Positions 57,184 through 64,000 of a DNA stretch of 64,000 nucleotides are shown here, in pieces. Source of the stretch: Neomicrococcus aestuarii (lineage in GTDB: Bacteria > Actinomycetota > Actinomycetes > Actinomycetales > Micrococcaceae); the NCBI RefSeq assembly GCF_014201135.1, contig NZ_JACHDR010000001.1, positions 1,860,001-1,924,000 of the forward strand, written 5' to 3'. Positions within the stretch are counted from its first letter, which is position 1. Each line of letters opens with the position of its first letter. The translations under genes were made by a program, and so were the position numbers. The notes beneath the pieces are model-generated. The model did not search any database, was not told the DNA's origin, and saw nothing but the letters and a program-made list of their open reading frames with translations.

Positions 57184-57495
57184 ATGTCTAAGATCATCGA
57201 TCCGGAAGTGAAAGCGCGCGCCGTGCGTCTTGTCACGGAGCACTCGCCGGAGTATCCGTCGTTGACGGCCGCGGTCACGGCTGTAGCGAAGCAGCTCGGT
57301 GTGGGGAAGGAGTCGTTGCGTCGTTGGGTGATCCAAGCCCAAGTCGATACCGGCGAACGCGGAGGCGTCACAACGAACGAGCAGTCTGAGATCAAGCGGC
57401 TCAAGGCCGAGAACCGGCGGCTGCGAGAAGACGTGGCGATCCTTCGAGCGGCAACAACTTTCTTCGCGGGGGAACTCGAGACCCGCAACCGTTGA
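57184..57495 (+). CDS. IS3-family transposase OrfA
   Basis: A 103-residue OrfA with an HTH (SLTAAVTAVAKQLGVGKESLRRWV) and a C-terminal leucine-rich coiled coil (IKRLKAENRRLREDVAILRAATTFF). AGGAG lies 10 bases before the ATG at 57184; ATG 57175 is nearer the site but less likely. Its stop overlaps the orfB start (TGATG), so re-initiation or a programmed -1 shift would give the OrfAB product. Confidence 0.88.
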   Translation: MSKIIDPEVKARAVRLVTEHSPEYPSLTAAVTAVAKQLGVGKESLRRWVIQAQVDTGERGGVTTNEQSEIKRLKAENRRLREDVAILRAATTFFAGELETRNR

Positions 57496-58156
57496 TGGCT
57501 GCGTTCATTGATCAGATGAACGCAGCTGGGTTCGCGGTCGAGTCGATCTGCCGGGTCTTGCGCGAGCAGGGCTACCAGATCGCCGCGAGAACCTACCGCT
57601 ACTGGAAACAGGGTGCGGTGGCGGCCAGAACGATGACCGACGCGCTCGTGGTCGACAAGGTCCGCGACCTGGCATGGACCACCACTGCGTCCGGGCAGCG
57701 CACGATGACGCCCGAGGGCCTCTACGGGCGGCGGAAAATGACCGCACTGGTGCGCCGTCAGCCCGGTTTCGTGAACGTTTCCGCAGGGGCTGTTGATCGG
57801 GCGATGACCCTTCTGGGGCTCGCTGGGGTACGCCGGGACAAGGGAATCCGCACCACGATACCGGCCAAAGACGGCACTCGGGCCGGTGACCTGCTCGACC
57901 GGGATTTCACCGCCCCACGGCCAGACCACACCTGGGTCATGGACTTTACCTACATGAGGACCTGGGCAGGATTCTGCTACGTCGCGTTCATCGTTGACGT
58001 GTTCTCGCAACGCATTATTGCCTGGCATGCCGCTACCAGCATGCACACGAATCTGGTGCTCATCCCATTACGGATGGCCGTGTGGCAGCGTGAGCGAGAC
58101 GGCCACCCGATCCAGCCCCGTTCGTTGCGGGCCCACTCCGATGCCGGGTCCCAGGG

Positions 58157-59604
58157 TGAATTCAATCGGTGGTAGCAACACTCGGTTGTTGTACTGATTC
58201 TAGATAATCTTCGAACGCTTCAGCTGGGGTTCTCCATCCCAGGGTCTTTCGCGGCCTGGTGTTGAGGGTGTGAGCGATGGCTGCGACTTCTTCAGCGCCC
58301 CATCGTGAGAGATCGGTGCCTTTGGGGAAGTATTGCCGTAGCAGCCCATTGGTGTTCTCGTTCGTGCCGCGTTGCCAGGGGCTACGTGGGTCTGCGAAAT
58401 AGACTGGTACTCCAGATTCGACGGTGAACTGAGAATGAGCTGAGAGCTCTTTGCCTCGATCCCAGGTGAGTGACTTTCGCAGATGCTCGGGCAGTTCCGC
58501 AACAGTCTTCGACAACGCGTTTTTCATGCTCACTGCCCCGTACCCGGCTAAAGGAGGACCGTTCTTCTTCCGCGGGAGGGTGCCGTAGCCTTGTTCGCGA
58601 GGCAGATGGACAAGCATGGTGAACCGTGTGGTGCGCTCGACCAGCGTGCCGACTGCCGAGCGATTGAGTCCAATGATCAGGTCACCTTCCCAATGGCCTG
58701 GCACGGCTCGGTCTTCGACCTCGGCGGGCCGTTGGCTGATAATGACCTTCTCATCGACATGGGCCCATGATTTCGCCTGCGCTCGGGCACGCGGGACCCG
58801 AAGGGCGCGGCCGGTGCGCAAGCAGGTCACCAATTCACGCTTCAGAGCACCACGGCCCTGAATGTAGAGAGCCTGGTAGATAGCTTCGTGCGAGATCCGC
58901 ATGGACTCATCCTCAGGGAAGTCAACCTTCAGCCGATGGGAGATCTGCTCAGGACTCCAGCCTTTCACCCATCGGCGATCCCCGCGATGAGGCTTATTTC
59001 TGCCCTTCCACACAGCCTCATCAGGCCCATCAATCACCTGTCCGTCAGCAGCGGTGACTTTTCCCGCCAGTCGGTCCTGAACGTAGTCCCGCAACCTGGG
59101 ATTACTCACCAGCTTTGCAGTCTTGGGCCGCTGAGCGAAGACCTCCGACTTCCATTGAGCAACTGAGGCTCGATAGTCCAACTTCCCGCCTCGGGTGGCC
59201 GCGTTACGCCGTAACTCTCGTGAAATCGTAGAAGGACTCCGTCCTAGACGACGAGCTATTTCGCGAACACCGATTTCTTGGGCTCGCAGCAGAGCGATCT
59301 CCTCACGCTCTTGGAAGGAAAGGTACCGGGAAGAGACCTTCGAGGACATAAACAGCGGCATACCACCACGATTGCGGAACCATCGAGCACCAACGGCTTG
59401 AGACACACCAGTGGCCTCTGCTGCCTTCTCAGAGGTGATCCCGGTGGCGATGTGCTTCCAGAACTCTCGTTCGACCTCCTGACGATGAGACGGAGCCCCC
59501 GGCGACTTCATCGCTGAACGGCCTGTGAACTGCCGCACCCATGCTGATGGTCTTCCCATTGCATACCTCCACGATCAAGGTGTTGCTACGACCAGTTGAA
59601 TCCG
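58157..59604 (-). mobile_element. IS30-family element inserted in the IS3 orfB
   Basis: Imperfect terminal inverted repeats of ~24 bp (58158-58181 and 59581-59604, sharing GTAGCAACAC and ATTCAA). A GG target duplication (58155-58156 and 59605-59606) restores the orfB frame. The length of ~1.45 kb holds one transposase gene. Both ends are intact, so it may still be active. Confidence 0.85.
58162..59559 (-). CDS. IS30-family transposase
   Basis: A 465-residue transposase. N-terminal HTH domains (FQEREEIALLRAQEIGVREIARRLGRSPSTISRELRRN), then the rve-type DDE core with the IS30 signature blocks VPGHWEGDLIIGLNRSAVGTLVERTTRF (first Asp), LTWDRGKELSAHSQF (second Asp) and SPWQRGTNENTNGLLRQYFPKGTDLS (Glu). 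The C-terminal LNTRPRKTLGWRTPAEAF is also typical. The stop is within the terminal repeat. Full length for the family with an N-terminal extension. Confidence 0.95.
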   Translation of the reverse strand: MGRPSAWVRQFTGRSAMKSPGAPSHRQEVEREFWKHIATGITSEKAAEATGVSQAVGARWFRNRGGMPLFMSSKVSSRYLSFQEREEIALLRAQEIGVREIARRLGRSPSTISRELRRNAATRGGKLDYRASVAQWKSEVFAQRPKTAKLVSNPRLRDYVQDRLAGKVTAADGQVIDGPDEAVWKGRNKPHRGDRRWVKGWSPEQISHRLKVDFPEDESMRISHEAIYQALYIQGRGALKRELVTCLRTGRALRVPRARAQAKSWAHVDEKVIISQRPAEVEDRAVPGHWEGDLIIGLNRSAVGTLVERTTRFTMLVHLPREQGYGTLPRKKNGPPLAGYGAVSMKNALSKTVAELPEHLRKSLTWDRGKELSAHSQFTVESGVPVYFADPRSPWQRGTNENTNGLLRQYFPKGTDLSRWGAEEVAAIAHTLNTRPRKTLGWRTPAEAFEDYLESVQQPSVATTD

Positions 59605-59945
59605 GGCAGTACACGTCGCTGCTCTACACCGAGCGCCTTGCGCTCGAGCAGATCCAGCCCTCGATCGGGTCCGTCGGGGACGCTTACGATAATGCGCTCA
59701 TGGAAAGCATCAACGGCCTTTACAAGGCCGAGTGCATCCGCACCACGATCTTCCACTCAGCTCCTTACAAAACCCTCGCCGACGTCGAATACGCCACCGC
59801 CGGCTGGATCGATTGGTACAACAACCGACGCCTCCACTCCAGCTTGGGATATATTCCCCCTATGGAGTTCGAAACCGCCCACTACGCGACCCTCAACCGA
59901 GAGCCGCAACCCGCATGAAAGCGGCAAAAAACCTAGTGCGCTTCA

Positions 59946-60057
59946 ATGAGAATTTCGTGCCCGCGCCAGACGCCAGAGTCCACCATCCCTGCAAATTCCC
60001 TGCGCCCACTGGCAAGAGCCGCAGAGGTAGGCTTCCAGCCCGCCTCGGGGACGCGGC
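59946..60057. other. Unassigned junction sequence between the IS3 element and the tnpA fragment
   Basis: About 110 bp with no likeness to Tn3 tnpA or to the IS3 element. It does not extend the truncated NRPS on the other side of the IS3 element. It is probably debris from the rearrangement. Confidence 0.4.
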
Positions 60058-60249
60058 CCCCAGGAACCGCGCTGTCCCAACCTGAAGCGCAAAACCGAGC
60101 CGATTATGCTCACCGCGACGCTCAGCAATCCCTTCCAGGTCAGCCGCGTCGAGATAGAAGAACTGCTCCAGCTCCGCCGGAGATGGTTCGCCTACGAACC
60201 GCCCGAACACCACCGTTTGTTCCTCGGTCAAATATTGATCAGTCGGCAT
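60058..60249 (-). pseudogene. Tn3-family transposase (TnpA) N-terminal fragment
   Basis: About 64 residues beginning MPTDQYLTEEQTVVFGRF and continuing to GFALQVGTARFLG match the DUF4158 N-terminal region of Tn3-family TnpA (~1000 residues). After RFLG the frame continues without likeness, so the gene is cut near 60058. It lies 30 bp inside the Tn3-type terminal repeat and points away from it, in the normal arrangement. Confidence 0.8.
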
Positions 60250-60279
60250 ATCACCACGCTACCTCGCGCCCGAGCAGGG

Positions 60280-60317
60280 CTTAGCGCTCAATCCGTCCCC
60301 ATTACTACCAAGACCCC
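60280..60317 (-). mobile_element. Tn3-family 38-bp terminal inverted repeat
   Basis: Read on the minus strand these 38 bases start GGGGTC and end GCTAAG, the conserved ends of Tn3-family repeats. It stands directly against the truncated aldolase gene, so a Tn3-type transposon was inserted in that gene. The rest of the transposon has been lost or rearranged to the IS3 side. Confidence 0.75.
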
Positions 60318-60800
60318 ATGTTCGGGACGAAGATGCGCTCGGTCATCAAGCTGCCCGGGGACGGGGTGGGCTCCGTCGTGGAGCAGCAGTTCGGGCTCGC
60401 CCGTCAGATCCTCGTTACCGGGCTGGTGCCCATCATCGAGCCCGAGGTGGATATCCGCAGCCCCCGCAAGGCCGAGGTGGAGGACCAGCTCAAGGCGGCA
60501 ATCCTCGCCCAACTGGACAAGCTCGGAGACGACCAGTCGGTCATCCTCAAAGTGACGCTGCCGGAGGGGGCGGACTTCTACCGCGAGTTCGTGGACCATC
60601 CCCGAGTGATCCGCGTCCTGGCCCTGTCGGGCGGCTATACCCGGGCCCAGGCCACCACCCTGCTGGCCCGCAACCACGGCGTGATCGCCAGCTTCTCCCG
60701 CGCCCTGACCGAAGGGCTGAGTACGGCCCAGAGCCCAGCGCAGTTCAATGCGGTGTTGGATGAGGCCATCAACGCGATCGCGACGGCCTCTCGCACCTGA
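60318..60800 (+). pseudogene. Class I fructose-bisphosphate aldolase, C-terminal fragment
   Basis: 161 codons align with the C-terminal half of the bacterial class I (Schiff-base) aldolases such as Staphylococcus FdaB: FGTKMRSVIK, GLVPIIEPEVDI (catalytic Lys/Glu region), VILKVTLP and VLALSGGYTRAQA. The first ~133 residues are missing, cut by the Tn3 repeat whose last base precedes codon 1. The ATG at 60318 is internal to the original gene, so the fragment is unlikely to be active. Class I aldolases need no metal, which is notable beside copper genes. Confidence 0.8.
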
Positions 60801-60906
60801 CCGGAGGCCATAGGACCGCTGCGGTAGTCCGCGGCCGCCGAAGCGGTGTCCGACCACCCCCCATTCCTGGGGCCGGGCACCGCCTCAGCGGCGTCTGCCG
60901 CGCAGT

Positions 60907-61962
60907 TCAACGGGCAGCCACCGAGGAGCGCACGAAGTCCTGGCGCACCCCCAAGGCGCGGTCGGTGCGCCGGATGGACTCGCCGCCGTCGTCGACGGTT
61001 CCGGTGAGGGCCCGGATCGCGTCGATGTTCTCGGGGACGACGATCGCCTGGTTGTCCACCGTGTAGGTGTAGTACAGCTCGTTGCCGTCCACGGTGAGGA
61101 TGTCTTCCCAGAGGGCCACCTCATACATATCACCCCGGGGCCGGCCCAGGTCCTCCATGAGTTCCACGGTGCTATTGACCGCCACGACGCCGTCCGAGCG
61201 CCGGACGAAGGCGATCCGCGGCATCGCCCGGAACGCCTCCAACACCTCCTGCTTTTCGGCCGGGCGGGTGAGCTCGATCGTCCAGTAGTGCAGGTGGTTC
61301 TGAGTGTGGGCTCCCTTGGCGGCCATGGTGACCACGTCCAGGTCCGGGACCACCGACTGGGCGTCGGGCCCCTGATGGCTGGGGATTCGGCCCTCGGGGA
61401 CGATGGTGTTCATGATCCCGGAATGGTCCGATTCCCACGGATCGGTGGCCCGGCGGATGAGCACCCCCCGGGCCTTGGACAGCAGTCCGACGTCCTTCAG
61501 CGCGGTAAGGGCCCGGACGGTGGCGGTGGTATTGCAGGACACCACCCGGGTGCTGTCCCGGCCCAGGGCGGTGGCGTAGTTGGCGTGGGCGACGAAGGAG
61601 TGGCCGGTGAGATCGTGCTTCTCCCCGCCCTGGAACACGGATTTGACCCCGTGGGCACGGTAGAGCTCCAGGTTGCCGGCGCCCACCTGGGCCGGGGTGC
61701 AGTCCACCACGACGTCAACGTTCTCGAGCAGGTCGTGCAGGCCTCCGACGACGGGAAGGCCGGCATCCGCCATCACCGGTAGGGCCTGCTCGGTAGAGGC
61801 GTAGACGGGGATACCCTTCCCGGCCGCAGTCGCGATCCGGTAGTCAGCGATGACGTCACTGACTCCCACCAGCGCCATGTCCTCCTGGGCCCGGACCGCG
61901 TCGGCGACGCGTTTGCCGATGACCCCGTACCCGTTCACCGCGACCTTGATCTTGTCCTGCAT
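60907..61962 (-). CDS. Type II (archaeal-type) glyceraldehyde-3-phosphate dehydrogenase
   Basis: A 351-residue protein. NGYGVIGKRVADAV (residues 10-23) is the nucleotide-binding motif and C143 in SCNTTATVRAL the catalytic Cys. LIRRATDPWESDHSGIMN and HLHYWTIEL are features of archaeal GapII, not of bacterial GapA (SCTTNCLAP). Bacterial holders are rare. Strong GGAAAGGAG precedes the ATG. It catalyses oxidation of glyceraldehyde 3-phosphate, usually with NADP or NAD. It lies in a GC-rich island beside copper genes and an aldolase fragment. Confidence 0.92.
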   Translation of the reverse strand: MQDKIKVAVNGYGVIGKRVADAVRAQEDMALVGVSDVIADYRIATAAGKGIPVYASTEQALPVMADAGLPVVGGLHDLLENVDVVVDCTPAQVGAGNLELYRAHGVKSVFQGGEKHDLTGHSFVAHANYATALGRDSTRVVSCNTTATVRALTALKDVGLLSKARGVLIRRATDPWESDHSGIMNTIVPEGRIPSHQGPDAQSVVPDLDVVTMAAKGAHTQNHLHYWTIELTRPAEKQEVLEAFRAMPRIAFVRRSDGVVAVNSTVELMEDLGRPRGDMYEVALWEDILTVDGNELYYTYTVDNQAIVVPENIDAIRALTGTVDDGGESIRRTDRALGVRQDFVRSSVAAR

Positions 61963-62050
61963 GCTCGTCTCCTTTCCTGGAGGACCCGTTCCGGTTTCGG
62001 GGTCTATCGCCAGCCGCGTCTCACCGGATGCCCGCAGCGGACGACGGTGC

Positions 62051-62734
62051 TCAGAGCTTGTCGAGCATCTGTTGCATTTCGGTGATCTCGGCCTCCTGGT
62101 CGGCGATGACCTGCTCGGCGAGCTGCACGGCCTGCGGGTTCTGGCCGTCCTTGGCCTCGTCCTTGGCCATGTCCACGGCGCCCTTGTGGTGGGCGGTCAT
62201 CTGCTCCAGGTACAACCGGGCGGCCTCGGTGCCCTGGGCCTGGTCGAGGGCGGTCATGTCCTCCTCGGACATCATCCCGGACATCCCGCCGTGGTCCATG
62301 CCCTCCATACCGTCCATGCCGTCCGTGTCCACGGGGTCTTGGCCCCAGGCGGTGAGCATGGAGTTCATGCGCTTGATCTCCGGCCCCTGGGCGTCGATGA
62401 CCTTCTGGGCGAACGCGGCCACCTCCGCCGGGACGTCATCCTTGGCCAGCAGCATCTCGCTCATCTCAACGGCCTGCTGGTGGTGCGGGATCATCATTTG
62501 GGCGAACATCACGTCCGCGTCGTTGTGCTCGGCGGAGACCTCCTCAGCCGAACCGGTCGCCGTGGTGGACGGTGTCGCGGTGGCCGTGGCCGCAGGGGTG
62601 GCGGCCGGGGCGGAGCTGGTCGCAGTGGCCGAGGCCTCAGCGCCGGCGTTCTCGTCCTGGGCGCCGGTGCCGCAGGCGGTCAAGGTCAGGGCGGAGGCCA
62701 GGGCCAGGGCGGTCAGCGTCATGGTGCGTTTCAT
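62051..62734 (-). CDS. DUF305 lipoprotein, copper-associated
   Basis: A 227-residue secreted lipoprotein. The signal ALASALTLTAC has its lipobox Cys at residue 21. A Ala/Thr/Ser-rich linker (22-60) leads to the DUF305 (ferritin-like four-helix) domain with two His-His motifs, MIPHHQQAVEMS and MTAHHKGAVDMA, and a Met/Asp/Gly/His-rich loop (DGMDGMEGMDHGGMSGMM) suited to bind copper. The ATG at 62734 with AAGGAC upstream and the signal peptide fix the start. DUF305 proteins are commonly next to copper ATPases, as here. Confidence 0.88.
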   Translation of the reverse strand: MKRTMTLTALALASALTLTACGTGAQDENAGAEASATATSSAPAATPAATATATPSTTATGSAEEVSAEHNDADVMFAQMMIPHHQQAVEMSEMLLAKDDVPAEVAAFAQKVIDAQGPEIKRMNSMLTAWGQDPVDTDGMDGMEGMDHGGMSGMMSEEDMTALDQAQGTEAARLYLEQMTAHHKGAVDMAKDEAKDGQNPQAVQLAEQVIADQEAEITEMQQMLDKL

Positions 62735-62793
62735 GGTGGGTCCTTCCATAGTGGGTTGAGGGTTCATATCAGAGTTCGCGCCAAGAGGCGCGA

Positions 62794-64000
62794 TCAGGAG
62801 GTCGCGGGTTGAAGGGCAGCCTCCGGCCGGGGGGCGCCGAGGGGGGCCAGGTGGCCCGGGTCCAGGTTGATCCGGCGCAGCAGTTGGGCGTTGAGGGCGA
62901 CCACGATGGTGGAGGCGGACATCAGGATCGCGCCCACCGCGGGGGAGAGCACGAACCCGATCGGGGCGAGCACGCCGGCGGCCAGCGGCACGGCGAGCAC
63001 GTTGTAGCCGGTGGCCCACACCAGGTTCTGGATCATCTTGGTGTAGCTGGCCTGGGAGAGCTCGATCATCGACAGCACCGCGCGGGGGTCGTTGCTGGCC
63101 AGCACAACGCCGGCGGACTCCATGGCCACGTCGGTGCCGGCGCCGATGGCGATGCCGACCTCGGCCCGCGCCAGTGCCGGGGCGTCGTTGACGCCGTCGC
63201 CCACCATGGCCACGGACAGTCCCCGGGACTGCAACTCGGTGACCTTGGTGTCCTTGTCCTGGGGGAGGACCTCGGCGAAGACCTCGTCGATGCCCAGGTC
63301 CGCCCCGACGGCCTCGGCGACCTGGCGGGCATCGCCGGTGATCATCGCGACCTTGATGCCGCGGGCGTGCAGGGCGGCCACGGCGGCCCGGGACTCGGGA
63401 CGGACCTTGTCCTCCACGGCGACCGCGCCGATAACGGACCCCTCGCGCAGCACGTGCAACACCCCGGCCCCGCGCGCGGTCCAGGAGGCGGTGTGCTCAG
63501 TGATCTCCGCCGGCATGGTCAGGTTAAGCTCGCGCAGCATGTTCGGGCCCCCGACGAGGATCTCGGAGCCGTCCACGGTGGCGCGCACCCCGCGGCCCAT
63601 GGCAGCACTGAAGTCCGTGCCGCGCTTGCGCAACGTGCTGGCCTGCGGGTGCTGCCCGGCGGCGGTGACGATGGCCCGGGCCACGGGGTGCTCGCTGTCA
63701 GCCTCGGCCGCGGCGGCCACCGCCAGCAGTTCTGCCTCGGACACGCCGGGCATCGCGGTGACGGCGGTGACGACGTGGGCGCCCTCGGTCAGGGTGCCGG
63801 TCTTGTCGAACAGGACCACGTCGATGGTGCGCATCCGCTCCAGGGCCATCCGGTCCTTGATCAGGACCCCGGACTTGGCGGCCTTCTCCGTGGAGAGGGC
63901 GATCACCAGCGGGATGGCCAGGCCCAGGGCGTGCGGGCAGGCGATGACCAGCACGGTCACGGTGCGGGTGACCGCGTCGGTGGGCTGGCCGATCGCGGTC
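62794..64000 (-). CDS. copB: Copper-translocating P-type ATPase (CopB type), 5' end beyond window
   Basis: 401 C-terminal residues of a P1B-type ATPase. The transmembrane metal motif is CPH (IACPHALGLAIP), the CopB/P1B-3 form rather than CPC. DKTGTLT holds the phosphorylated Asp; SEHPVARAI the nucleotide-binding HP; MVGDGVNDAPAL the hinge. Two final helices follow (VLAVPLAAGVLAPIGFVLSPAVGA, ASTIVVALNAQLLRRI). It exports copper (or silver) from the cell. It is 59 bp upstream of the DUF305 gene on the same strand, likely one operon. Confidence 0.92.
   Translation of the reverse strand, partial: TAIGQPTDAVTRTVTVLVIACPHALGLAIPLVIALSTEKAAKSGVLIKDRMALERMRTIDVVLFDKTGTLTEGAHVVTAVTAMPGVSEAELLAVAAAAEADSEHPVARAIVTAAGQHPQASTLRKRGTDFSAAMGRGVRATVDGSEILVGGPNMLRELNLTMPAEITEHTASWTARGAGVLHVLREGSVIGAVAVEDKVRPESRAAVAALHARGIKVAMITGDARQVAEAVGADLGIDEVFAEVLPQDKDTKVTELQSRGLSVAMVGDGVNDAPALARAEVGIAIGAGTDVAMESAGVVLASNDPRAVLSMIELSQASYTKMIQNLVWATGYNVLAVPLAAGVLAPIGFVLSPAVGAILMSASTIVVALNAQLLRRINLDPGHLAPLGAPRPEAALQPATS

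Larger units (their letters stand above)
57495..59918 (+). pseudogene. IS3-family transposase OrfB, split by IS30
   Basis: The 5' part (57495-58156) has an HTH_21 region and the start of the rve integrase core with its first Asp (HTWVMDFTYMRTWAGFCYVAFIVDVFSQRIIAWH). The second Asp is at RAHSDAGSQ, right before the break. The 3' part (59605-59918) resumes in frame with QYTSLLYTERL, the catalytic Glu in ALMESINGLYKAE, and WIDWYNNRRLHSSLGYIPP. Removing the IS30 and one GG copy restores an unbroken frame. The interrupted gene ends early at TAG 58173. Confidence 0.88.
57130..59945 (+). mobile_element. IS3-family element, interrupted by an IS30-family element
   Basis: Terminal inverted repeats at 57130-57146 (TGAAGCGTCCTAGGTTT) and 59929-59945 match at 15 of 17. 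They enclose orfA and orfB of an IS3-family transposase. Without the inserted IS30 element the length is ~1.37 kb, normal for the family. The 3 bp outside the two ends differ (AAG, ATG), so the element does not show a target duplication, which suggests a deletion or recombination at one side. Confidence 0.85.

Noticed and set aside
57126-59948. Target-site duplication for the IS3 element
   Set aside because: The 3 bp next to the two ends (AAG and ATG) differ, and shifting the ends by one or two bases does not give a match.

Overview
The window comes from a high-GC Gram-positive chromosome, most likely a member of the Micrococcaceae (Arthrobacter-like). The evidence is a dimethylglycine oxidase closely resembling the Arthrobacter globiformis enzyme, a treX-treY-treZ trehalose cluster, a GuaB1-type protein and ShineDalgarno-led genes in short translationally coupled operons. 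The first ~53 kb is mostly metabolic. The last ~7 kb is a mosaic of insertion sequences and a visibly more GC-rich metal-resistance island.

Layout. 1-11.1 kb: aromatic-acid catabolism. A three-component ring-hydroxylating dioxygenase operon (hcaE-hcaC-hcaD-hcaF-hcaB plus an acyl-CoA ligase and an unknown ORF) diverges from an MHS-type transporter, a hotdog thioesterase and an MhpB-type extradiol dioxygenase cut by the window edge. An IclR regulator and a second thioesterase follow; a phenylpropionate/cinnamate-type pathway is the best fit. 11.2-16.1 kb: two quinone-oxidoreductase-type genes, an HxlR regulator, a benzaldehyde-type dehydrogenase and a DedA-like membrane protein. 16.4-17.8 kb: a lone SIR2-GAF protein, a candidate NAD-depleting defence gene. 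18.0-19.8 kb: alanine dehydrogenase and a divergent Lrp/AsnC regulator. 19.8-35.9 kb: a nearly complete choline/glycine-betaine catabolic region (betaine demethylase gbcAB, LysR regulator, glutathione-independent formaldehyde dehydrogenase, two BCCT transporters, betB, betA, GntR regulator, dimethylglycine oxidase). It takes choline to sarcosine and includes a way to remove formaldehyde.

35.9-44 kb: guaB1, then glgX/treX-treY-treZ, which convert glycogen to trehalose. 44.0-45.6 kb: a HipA-like kinase gene with an internal in-frame TAG, coupled to a HIRAN-domain gene. 45.7-53.2 kb: small membrane proteins, a PIN/HTH toxin-antitoxin pair, a MarR-MMPL pair and a two-component system. At 53.2 kb there is a tRNA-Ala(CGC) with a weakened T-stem, followed by ~440 bp without genes and a TetR/membrane-protein pair sharing a palindromic operator.

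55-64 kb: a membrane acyltransferase-like gene overlaps the 3' end of a truncated Pls/PosA-type NRPS, which ends at an IS3-family element. That element is itself interrupted by an IS30-family element. Beyond lie a Tn3-family inverted repeat with a tnpA fragment, a class I fructose-bisphosphate aldolase cut by that repeat, an archaeal-type (type II) GAPDH, a DUF305 lipoprotein and a CopB-type P-type ATPase running off the window.

Features that ordinary annotation does not explain are the SIR2-GAF gene, the HipA-like/HIRAN pair, a dispersed 16-bp repeat (GTACGACGNCGCAGCT-like) found in both terminators and coding sequences, and the pairing of metal-independent or archaeal-type glycolytic enzymes with copper-handling genes.
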